The notes below the pieces were generated by a model. It ran no database searches. It saw only the letters and a list, made by a program, of their open reading frames with translations, and was not told where the DNA came from. Below are positions 1-5,080 of a stretch of 5,080 bases of DNA, one piece after another; position 1 is the stretch's first letter, and each line of letters opens with the position of its first letter. The translations under genes and the position numbers were made by a program. Source of the stretch: Acidobacteriota bacterium (GTDB lineage: Bacteria; Acidobacteriota; Terriglobia; Bryobacterales; Bryobacteraceae); NCBI GenBank assembly GCA_026394095.1, contig JAPKYY010000187.1, forward strand, positions 731-5,810, read 5' to 3'.

Positions 1-1800
1 CATGGCTGCTGCGATGTAGAGGAAATGTTCGAAGAATTTGCTTGCGATGTCTTCGTAGACCGGGTTTGTTCTTGCCAGCTCAATTGCGATCTTGAGAAGA
101 TTCAGGCAATACATTGCCATCCAGGATGTGCCATCGCTTTGTTCGATCTGACCCCCGGTGGGCAGAGGCCGCGACCGGTCGAAGACACCGATGTTGTCAA
201 GGCCGAGGAAGCCACCTTCGAAGATGTTATTGCCAGAGGCGTCTTTTCGATTGACCCACCAGGTAAAGTTCATCAAGAGCTTATGGAAGACGCTTTCAAG
301 GAAGGCTGTATCGGGTTTTCCAGTTAGCTTGGCATCAATCTTATAGACCCGCCAACAGGCCCAGGCATGAACTGGAGGATTTACGTCCGACAAGGCCCAT
401 TCGTATGCAGGAATCTGACCATTGGGATGCATGTACCATTCGCGCAGGAATAGGCTGAGTTGCTTCTTGGCGAATTCCGGGTCGATCAGCGCGAAGGGGA
501 TCATATGGAAGGCGAGGTCCCAGGCGGCGTACCAGGGGTATTCCCACTTGTCGGGCATCGAGATGATGTCCTCGTTAAACAAGTGCCGCCATTCGTAGTT
601 GCGGCCGTTTTTGCGCGATTCCGGTGGTGCCGGCTGTCCCGGGTCTCCCTTCAGCCAGTCCTCGACGCAGAAGTTGAAGTACTGCTTCGACCAGATCAGG
701 CCTGCTGCAGCTTGTCTTTGTACCCGTTGCGCTTCCAGGGAATTTTTTGTTCCACCCCGAGCAAGAACAAGGCTGTAAAAATCGTCGGCTTCTGCAATCC
801 TCGACGAGAAGACTTGCTCAAAGCCTGGAGCCTCCATGCGTTCCATCTCCTGCTCGCGAAGTCTCATATGGGCGACAAACTTGCCCCCTACAGGAACCAT
901 TGCCTGGAATACAGCGGCAGCCTTTGTACCTTGACCTGCCGGATTGACTGCATTTTTGTTGCCTTCGATCAGATAATCTCCAAAGCCGTCTTTGAAGTAA
1001 GCTGTGCCGGATTGAAAGCCATAAAGTTCTTTGGCATTGGTTTCGTTTTCGGTGAACAAGACCTCTGAGGGGTTTTCAGCCAGAAACTCATAGTTGCCGA
1101 GAGACGAGTGATGAACCAATACTTTAGAATTGCCATCGGCTCGCATCGAGGGTTTTGGGGCTCTGCCGAAGGACCAGAGGTTTCGGAAGAAAAGCTGTCC
1201 CAATAGATGAACCGGCGCGGCTTCTGGGCCGCGGTTTTCAACCGTTACTCGAATCAGTATGTCTGCGGGGCCAGCTTTGGCATACTCAACAAAGACATCG
1301 AAGTAGCGATTGTTATCGAATATGCCAGTATCGTGCAATTCAAATTCAGGAAGGTTTTTGGGTCTCCTGCCCTGCTCGCGCAAGAGGCGATAGGGGAACT
1401 CTTGTTGTGGATATTTGTAGAGACCTTTGAGATAAGAAGCAGTGGGCGTGGCGTCGAGATAGTAGTACAGTTCCTTGACGTCTTCGCCGTGGCTGCCGAG
1501 AGGGCCGGCGAGGCCGTAAAGGCGTTCTTTGAGGATGGGGTCTTTGCCGTTCCAGAGGGCAACTGAAAAGCAAAGGCGACAGTGGTTGTCGCATATTCCC
1601 ATGATGCCGTCTTCGCCCCAACGGTAGGCCCTGAGGTGCGCTTTCTCAAATGGAAAGTAATCCCAGGCTTCGCCGTGTTCTGAATAGTCTTCGCGAACGG
1701 TACCCCATTGCCTTTCGCTTAGGTAGGGCCCCCATTTGGGCCAGTGCTGTTTCCTGGCTTTGGCCTGTTCAAGCCTCTTCCATTCAGCAGAGCTGGTCAA
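1..1800 (-). CDS. GH63 / MGH1-like glycoside hydrolase, C-terminus cut by window edge
   Basis: Predicted cytoplasmic alpha-glycosidase of the GH63-like group (often annotated 'glucosidase' or 'MGH1-like glycoside hydrolase'), which hydrolyses alpha-linked glucosides or mannosides; the substrate is unknown. The frame is open for 600 codons without a stop, and from memory relatives run about 850-900 residues, so roughly two thirds is visible. Residues 1-320 would form the N-terminal beta-rich domain: it opens with [10 protein letters not shown] and has [19 protein letters not shown] at 32-50 and [11 protein letters not shown] at 55-65. From about 350 the (alpha/alpha)6 barrel begins, with [20 protein letters not shown] at 403-422, then [10 protein letters not shown] (423-432), [15 protein letters not shown] (529-543) and [12 protein letters not shown] (554-565). 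By analogy with GH63, Asp428 in AAWDLAF is the candidate general acid; the catalytic base should lie beyond the window. The start is TTG at 1800-1798, because GGAGAG lies five bases upstream and the family N-terminus begins right there. No signal peptide is seen. It is probably co-translated with the methyltransferase upstream. Confidence 0.9.
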   Translation of the reverse strand, partial: MTSSAEWKRLEQAKARKQHWPKWGPYLSERQWGTVREDYSEHGEAWDYFPFEKAHLRAYRWGEDGIMGICDNHCRLCFSVALWNGKDPILKERLYGLAGPLGSHGEDVKELYYYLDATPTASYLKGLYKYPQQEFPYRLLREQGRRPKNLPEFELHDTGIFDNNRYFDVFVEYAKAGPADILIRVTVENRGPEAAPVHLLGQLFFRNLWSFGRAPKPSMRADGNSKVLVHHSSLGNYEFLAENPSEVLFTENETNAKELYGFQSGTAYFKDGFGDYLIEGNKNAVNPAGQGTKAAAVFQAMVPVGGKFVAHMRLREQEMERMEAPGFEQVFSSRIAEADDFYSLVLARGGTKNSLEAQRVQRQAAAGLIWSKQYFNFCVEDWLKGDPGQPAPPESRKNGRNYEWRHLFNEDIISMPDKWEYPWYAAWDLAFHMIPFALIDPEFAKKQLSLFLREWYMHPNGQIPAYEWALSDVNPPVHAWACWRVYKIDAKLTGKPDTAFLESVFHKLLMNFTWWVNRKDASGNNIFEGGFLGLDNIGVFDRSRPLPTGGQIEQSDGTSWMAMYCLNLLKIAIELARTNPVYEDIASKFFEHFLYIAAAM

Positions 1801-2348
1801 TTCTTCTCTCCAATTACATATCGAGTTGGGAGGAAGTACAGAAACTTCATAGGTGAACGTCGAATGTTCTTGAGGCCCTGTTCTTCAAAAACGATCTTAT
1901 ATTCGCGTGTATGAAGGATGTCCAGGATGGCGATTTCGCCACCCGGCCGCAAAAGTTTGATCAGGTTGACCACAGCCTTATTGCGTTCTTTGCGCGAGCC
2001 AATGGCATGTAGACAGAAGCCGGAGACGATTTTGTCGAAGCAGTTTGGACCATACCTCAGATCTGTCGCGTCACCGTCTTCAAAGCGGACACGGTCGAGT
2101 ACCCGTTCAGTCTCTGCATTTTCAGTTGCTGCTTCTTTGGTGTTTTCACTCAGTTGTTCCTGGCTCCAGATGTCGATGCCAATGATTTCACCAAAGGGCG
2201 CTTTTCGTGCTGCCATGATCGTCAGCAGGCCCCTGCCACAACCGACATCGAGAACCTTTTCTCTGCCGCGCCAAGTCATGTCCTCGAGCATCTTCCAGGC
2301 CAGCCCAAATTTACCGGACATGCTGGACCATAACATCACGCCACCCAC
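1797..2348 (-). CDS. Class I SAM-dependent methyltransferase, possibly membrane-anchored; start uncertain
   Basis: A Rossmann-fold methyltransferase; the methyl acceptor cannot be told from sequence. Counting from GTG at 2348 (183 residues), motif I is VLDVGCGRG at 32-40, the acidic residue after strand 2 is Asp59 in IGIDIW, motif II is DGDATDL at 91-97, and the post-motif III segment [12 protein letters not shown] is at 132-143. The HTREY stretch at 146-150 and the basic, aromatic C-terminus match a group of small bacterial methyltransferases that, as I recall, carry two N-terminal membrane helices and run about 240-260 residues. Here the frame continues upstream of the GTG for 48 codons with just such hydrophobic segments but no standard start codon, so GTG 2348 is only the first conventional start and may shorten the protein. 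ATG at 2336 is another option; neither has a well-placed ribosome binding site. The stop overlaps the glycosidase start, suggesting an operon. The methyltransferase identity is sure; the 5' end is not. Confidence 0.85.
   Translation of the reverse strand: MGGVMLWSSMSGKFGLAWKMLEDMTWRGREKVLDVGCGRGLLTIMAARKAPFGEIIGIDIWSQEQLSENTKEAATENAETERVLDRVRFEDGDATDLRYGPNCFDKIVSGFCLHAIGSRKERNKAVVNLIKLLRPGGEIAILDILHTREYKIVFEEQGLKNIRRSPMKFLYFLPTRYVIGEKN
1806..1811 (-). promoter_or_regulatory. Ribosome binding site GGAGAG for the glycosidase TTG start
   Basis: On the minus strand GGAGAG is followed by five bases (AAGAA) and then TTG. It lies inside the last codons of the methyltransferase gene. The good spacing is what supports the non-ATG start; there is no ATG nearby in this frame. 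The TTG and the methyltransferase TGA share the tetranucleotide TTGA at 1800-1797. Confidence 0.75.
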
Positions 2349-2404
2349 AACCAGGAGGAGGACTCCAATCCATAGACAAATGGAGAGAATCAGTTCGGGC
2401 CAAA

Positions 2405-2432
2405 TTTCAACAGTTCCCTGTAGAGCTATAAA
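2405..2432 (+). promoter_or_regulatory. Weak sigma70-like promoter candidate for the molybdenum hydroxylase operon
   Basis: TTTCAA (2405-2410) and TATAAA (2427-2432) are 16 bases apart; the -10 box matches five of six positions and the -35 box only three. It lies 54 bases before the TTG start at 2486, a sensible distance, and its -10 box overlaps the minus-strand -10 candidate. If the methyltransferase does extend upstream, this promoter sits inside that coding region. Confidence 0.22.
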
Positions 2433-2452
2433 CTGAGCGAGTCCGGTTCCAA
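2425..2452 (-). promoter_or_regulatory. Weak sigma70-like promoter candidate for the methyltransferase operon
   Basis: On the minus strand TTGGAA (2452-2447) and TATAGC (2430-2425) are separated by 16 bases. Each box matches four of six consensus positions. If real, transcription would begin near 2418, inside the hydrophobic extension, and would favour the short methyltransferase starting at GTG 2348 or CTG 2393. Matches of this quality occur by chance. Confidence 0.18.
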
Positions 2453-2469
2453 TTAGAACGAGGCCCCGG

Positions 2470-2475
2470 AAAGGA
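2470..2475 (+). promoter_or_regulatory. Ribosome binding site AAAGGA for the [2Fe-2S] subunit TTG start
   Basis: AAAGGA ends ten bases before TTG 2486. The frame is open upstream to a TAA at 2429-2431 but has no ATG, GTG or TTG in between, and the next in-frame ATG (2537) falls after the twin-arginine pair. The TTG is therefore the only start that keeps the Tat signal. Confidence 0.55.
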
Positions 2476-2485
2476 AAAGTGCGCC

Positions 2486-3130
2486 TTGAATTCTAAAGAT
2501 TCCAAGACAAAAACACCATTCTCACGACGAGGCTTCATGCAGGGTGCTGGCGTTGGAGCCAGTGCTGTTGGTATCCTCGCAACCACCGAAGAAGCTCAAG
2601 CCCAGGCAAATGTTGCGGCCATGGGGCCTGCTGCCGTTCCGATCACGCTTACCGTGAACGGTAAGCCGATGAAGCTGAATGTTGAGCCCAGGGAAACGCT
2701 TCTCGATACGCTTCGCAACAAGCTGGACCATACCGGTGCCAAAAGGGTTTGCGATCGCGGCACCTGTGGTGCCTGCACAATGATTGTCGACAACAAAGTT
2801 CAGTACGGCTGCACCATTCTTGCGATTGACGCTCAGGGGAAGAAGATCGAGACTATTGAAAGTCTCACCGCCAACGGCAAGGTTCATCCGATTGTTCCGG
2901 CCTTTGTGAATAATGATGCCCAGCAATGCGGTTATTGCACTCCTGGATTCGTTATGGCCTCGAAGGGCTTTTTGGACAAGAATCCCAATCCGACCTATGA
3001 CCAGGTGAAGGAAGGTCTGGGCGGCAACCTATGCCGTTGTGGCACCTATGTAGGAATTCGTAAGGCTGTGCTCGAAGCTGCGCAGGCGCTTCGTAGCGGC
3101 AAGTCAGTTAAAGGAGCCACCAATGCCTAA
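2486..3130 (+). CDS. Tat-exported [2Fe-2S] subunit of a xanthine dehydrogenase-family molybdenum hydroxylase
   Basis: Electron-transfer subunit that passes electrons from the molybdenum centre through two [2Fe-2S] clusters; 214 residues. Residues 1-39 are a Tat signal: SRRGFM at 13-18, an Ala/Gly/Val-rich core, and a likely AQA cleavage site at 37-39. The N-terminal plant-type ferredoxin domain (about 52-125) binds one cluster through Cys89, Cys94, Cys97 and Cys109 (C-x4-C-x2-C-x11-C). The C-terminal four-helix domain (about 130-205) binds the second through Cys148, Cys151, Cys183 and Cys185 in QQCGYC and NLCRCG. All eight ligands are present, so the protein looks functional. It resembles E. 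coli PaoA/YagT in having a Tat signal. The start is TTG at 2486, the only start codon that gives the full signal. Its end overlaps the start of the molybdopterin subunit by 8 bases, so the two are made together. It is divergent from the methyltransferase operon with almost no spacer. Confidence 0.95.
   Translation: MNSKDSKTKTPFSRRGFMQGAGVGASAVGILATTEEAQAQANVAAMGPAAVPITLTVNGKPMKLNVEPRETLLDTLRNKLDHTGAKRVCDRGTCGACTMIVDNKVQYGCTILAIDAQGKKIETIESLTANGKVHPIVPAFVNNDAQQCGYCTPGFVMASKGFLDKNPNPTYDQVKEGLGGNLCRCGTYVGIRKAVLEAAQALRSGKSVKGATNA
3111..3116 (+). promoter_or_regulatory. Ribosome binding site AAGGAG for the molybdopterin subunit
   Basis: A near-perfect AAGGAG lies six bases before ATG 3123, within the last codons of the small-subunit gene. 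It fixes the large-subunit start and supports coupled translation of the two subunits. Confidence 0.8.
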
Positions 3131-5080
3131 TTATTCATGGCCCCCGATGGATCAACGCAAGGTGATCGGCAAACCGCATAGCCGTCTGGACGGTTTTGCC
3201 AAGTCCAGTGGCCGTGCCAAGTACCCGACCGACGTCAATCGTCAGGGGATGGTTTACGGAATTATTCTGACCTCGCCGCATGCGCACTGCAAAATCAAGA
3301 GCATCGACGCCAGTGAAGCCAAAAAGATGCCCGGGGTGACTGCGATTCGCGTTACTGCTCCGGCTGGAACTGAAATTCAATGGGCCGGTGCTGAGTTGGC
3401 CTGGGTTGCGGCCGATACCGAACCTCGCGCTCGTGATGCCGCGCGGGCGATCAAGGTTGACTACGAAGTACTGCCGCACTTTGTCTCGGAAGAGAAAAAA
3501 GCAAAGGCTGGCACACGTGCAAAGCCTGCAGGCGAGCAAACCACCGGTGATGTGGATGAGGCTATCAAGGCGGCTGACGCTGTGGCTGAAGGCTATTATG
3601 CGATCCCCGTCCTTACCCATTCCTGTCTTGAGCCGCACGGCCAGGTGATCGAGTGGAAGGGCGACAAGATGGAGTATTGGCCTTCAACGCAGGCCGTCTC
3701 AACCATTGCCGGCGATCTTGCACAACAACTGAAGATTCCTGCTTCGCAGATTCACGTCTCCATGGATTATATGGGTGGTGGATTTGGCTCGAAGTTCCCT
3801 TCTGACATTTGGGGCGCAGAATGCGCCAATCTATCCAAAGATTCCGGTGGCAAGGCCGTTAAGCTGTTTTTGGATCGCGCGAGTGAATTGACCATTGCCG
3901 GGGTTCGCCCTTCGGCCTACGCCAACATCAAGGTAGCTGGGAAGAAGGATGGAACCATCACTGCCTGGCAGAGCGAAAGCTGGGCAACAGGTGGTTTCAC
4001 TGGTGGCGGTATGCCTCCGATTCCCTACATTTATACGGGGATTCCAAATCGGCGTTTGAACCATGCTGCCATTTCAACGAATACCGGCGGTGCCCGTGCG
4101 TGGCGTGCTCCGAATCACCAGCAAGCCTGCTTTCTGACTTTTGCTGCCCTCGAAGATTTTGCAGCCAAGATCCAGATGGATCCGGCCGAAGTACTGATCA
4201 AGAATATTGGCTTTACGGCTCGGGCCCCTCTTTATGAGCGCCAGATCCGCAAAGCCCAGGAAATGGCTGACTGGAAGAAACTGTGGCATCAGCGCGGCGA
4301 CAGTGGCAAGAGCCACATCAAGCGTGGACTTGGAATCGCCATGTCAACCTGGGGTGGCGCCGGTCACCCGAGCGAATGCCGCATCAAGATCAATCCTGAT
4401 GGCAGTGTCGAACTGGAACAGGGAACTCAGGACCTCGGCGTAGGTACTCGTACCGTTGTGGCCATGGTGGCTGCAGAATCGCTTGGGCTTACAGTGCCCG
4501 ATATCAAGGTGAAGATTGGTGACAATGCTTATCCCGTGAGCGGTCCGTCGGGTGGTTCGACCACGGTTGGCGGCGTTTCGTCCTCTACTCGCAAGGCTGC
4601 AGTGAATGCCCTGGAAGAGCTGTTTGCCAAGGTTGCGCCGGCGCTCAATGCCGACCCGGCGAATCTCGAATCAGTTGGAGGCAAGATCCAGGTGAAGGGT
4701 GACCCAAGCAAGTCCATGACCTGGAAGGCTGCCTGCCAGAAGTTAGGTGTGAGTTCGATCTCAGCCACTGGCAAGAACGATCCGAAGAACCCGATGGGCT
4801 TGAATACCCAGGGTGCTGGTGGAGTTCAGATTGCTGATGTGAGTGTCGATGTCGAGACTGGTGTGGTGAAGATGAACAAGATGGTTGCGGTAGCCGATTG
4901 CGGGTTGGTAGTGAATCCCAAGACGGCCGAAAGCCAGGTTTATGGTGGCATCATCATGAATATTTGTGGCGCGCTGATGGAAGAGCGCGTTATGGATGAG
5001 ACCCTTGGCCGTGTGATGAATGCGGACATGGAGTTTTACAAGCTGGCCGGCATCAAGGATATCGGCGAGATTGTAGTTCA
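3123..5080 (+). CDS. Molybdopterin-binding (large) subunit of a xanthine dehydrogenase-family hydroxylase, C-terminus cut by window edge
   Basis: Catalytic subunit expected to bind a molybdopterin-type molybdenum cofactor and hydroxylate an aldehyde or heterocycle using water; 652 residues are visible of roughly 730-770 from memory of the family. Residues about 12-115 form the a/b hammerhead domain (VIGKPHSRLDGFAKSSGRAKY, GMVYGIILTSPHAH, then AARAIKVDYEVLP at 110-122), which looks compact. The molybdopterin domains follow, with MGGGFGSK at 217-224, GARAWRAPNHQQA at 323-335, TQDLGVGTRT at 435-444, SGPSGGSTT at 473-481, and DCGLVVNP (592-599) followed by QVYGG (605-609). The catalytic Glu near the C-terminus should lie past the window. 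Position 225, after GGGFGSK, is Phe where xanthine dehydrogenases have a substrate-binding Glu, so xanthine is an unlikely substrate. No signal peptide is visible; export probably depends on the Tat signal of the partner subunit. ATG 3123 has an AAGGAG six bases upstream and overlaps the small-subunit gene by 8 bases. An FAD subunit, if any, would lie outside the window. Confidence 0.94.
   Translation, partial: MPNYSWPPMDQRKVIGKPHSRLDGFAKSSGRAKYPTDVNRQGMVYGIILTSPHAHCKIKSIDASEAKKMPGVTAIRVTAPAGTEIQWAGAELAWVAADTEPRARDAARAIKVDYEVLPHFVSEEKKAKAGTRAKPAGEQTTGDVDEAIKAADAVAEGYYAIPVLTHSCLEPHGQVIEWKGDKMEYWPSTQAVSTIAGDLAQQLKIPASQIHVSMDYMGGGFGSKFPSDIWGAECANLSKDSGGKAVKLFLDRASELTIAGVRPSAYANIKVAGKKDGTITAWQSESWATGGFTGGGMPPIPYIYTGIPNRRLNHAAISTNTGGARAWRAPNHQQACFLTFAALEDFAAKIQMDPAEVLIKNIGFTARAPLYERQIRKAQEMADWKKLWHQRGDSGKSHIKRGLGIAMSTWGGAGHPSECRIKINPDGSVELEQGTQDLGVGTRTVVAMVAAESLGLTVPDIKVKIGDNAYPVSGPSGGSTTVGGVSSSTRKAAVNALEELFAKVAPALNADPANLESVGGKIQVKGDPSKSMTWKAACQKLGVSSISATGKNDPKNPMGLNTQGAGGVQIADVSVDVETGVVKMNKMVAVADCGLVVNPKTAESQVYGGIIMNICGALMEERVMDETLGRVMNADMEFYKLAGIKDIGEIVV

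Larger units (their letters stand above)
2349..2492 (-). other. In-frame upstream extension of the methyltransferase encoding two hydrophobic segments
   Basis: Continuing the methyltransferase frame upstream of GTG 2348 gives 48 sense codons back to a TAG at 2495-2493. They encode one apolar stretch around LVLIGTGLAQFIAL (extension residues 11-24), then a strongly hydrophobic stretch beginning [16 protein letters not shown] (from residue 34), which runs on into the first residues after the GTG. This looks like the two-helix membrane anchor of methyltransferase relatives. No ATG, GTG or TTG occurs in these codons; CTG at 2393 and ATT at 2453 are the only near-start codons worth naming. Beyond the TAG the same frame has an ATG at 2519. 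Either a non-standard start is used, or the 5' end is broken by a nonsense change, frameshift or sequencing error. Coding is inferred from hydropathy and family memory only. Confidence 0.5.

Noticed and set aside
460..1068. A 202-codon plus-strand open frame
   Set aside because: It lies antisense to the glycosidase, whose minus-strand frame is unbroken and rich in family motifs; the plus-strand translation has no recognisable domain.
1254..1649. A 131-codon minus-strand open frame
   Set aside because: It is in a different frame on the same strand as the glycosidase and its Ser/Thr/Ala-rich translation is a frame shadow.
2351..2366. Purine-rich AGGAGGAGGACTCC that looks partly self-complementary
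   Set aside because: The only pairing leaves a two-base loop, so no hairpin can form; on the minus strand it encodes the Leu-rich part of the hydrophobic segment.
1918..2436. A 172-codon plus-strand open frame upstream of the oxidoreductase genes
   Set aside because: It is antisense to the methyltransferase SAM-binding motifs, has a low-complexity Ser/Arg-rich translation and no family resemblance.
2324..2732. The 11-base string GCTGGACCATA occurs twice (about 2322 and 2722)
   Set aside because: Both copies fall in real coding regions in unrelated contexts and no flanking similarity extends them; coincidence is enough.
3480..3545. Lys-rich stretch (EEKKAKAGTRAKPAG) in the large subunit considered as a frameshift or inserted linker
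   Set aside because: The frame is continuous and both flanks are family sequence; it is most simply the usual variable linker after the hammerhead domain.
3135..3638. A 167-codon minus-strand open frame
   Set aside because: It is antisense to the molybdopterin subunit, which is intact and recognisable.

Overview
This 5,080-base window holds four protein genes in two divergent groups that meet near position 2,350-2,490. Two genes lie on the minus strand: a class I SAM-dependent methyltransferase, then a large GH63/MGH1-like glycoside hydrolase that leaves the window at its left edge. Two genes lie on the plus strand: the [2Fe-2S] subunit and the molybdopterin-binding subunit of a xanthine dehydrogenase-family molybdenum hydroxylase. 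The molybdopterin gene leaves the window at its right edge. Coding is dense. I see no RNA gene, insertion sequence, CRISPR array, clear terminator or gene-free stretch over 300 bases.

The organism is a bacterium of moderate GC content with Shine-Dalgarno-led genes, a Tat export pathway and frequent non-ATG starts (TTG twice, GTG once). The wording of the oxidoreductase subunits (for example VCDRGTCGACT, NNDAQQCGYCTPGF and the DMEFYKLAGI ending) and the glycosidase type resemble proteins I associate with Planctomycetota and related environmental phyla such as Verrucomicrobiota or Acidobacteriota. This is recall of family style, not a search result.

Left group (minus, read right to left): the methyltransferase carries all SAM-binding motifs. 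Its stop overlaps the TTG start of the glycosidase by 4 bases (TTGA), with GGAGAG placed just upstream, so the pair looks translationally coupled. The glycosidase frame is open for all 600 codons seen. The 5' end of the methyltransferase is puzzling: the same frame continues upstream for 48 codons and encodes two hydrophobic segments, yet has no ATG, GTG or TTG there.

Right group (plus): the small subunit has a twin-arginine signal and all eight cysteines for two [2Fe-2S] clusters. The large subunit starts 8 bases before the small-subunit stop, behind a strong AAGGAG, and has no signal of its own. The likely product is a periplasmic molybdenum hydroxylase exported as a complex on the small subunit's Tat signal. 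Residue differences at the substrate pocket argue against xanthine and for an aldehyde or other heterocycle, but the substrate cannot be read from the sequence. I found no strong case for a wholly new system; the methyltransferase/oxidoreductase junction is the most unusual part.
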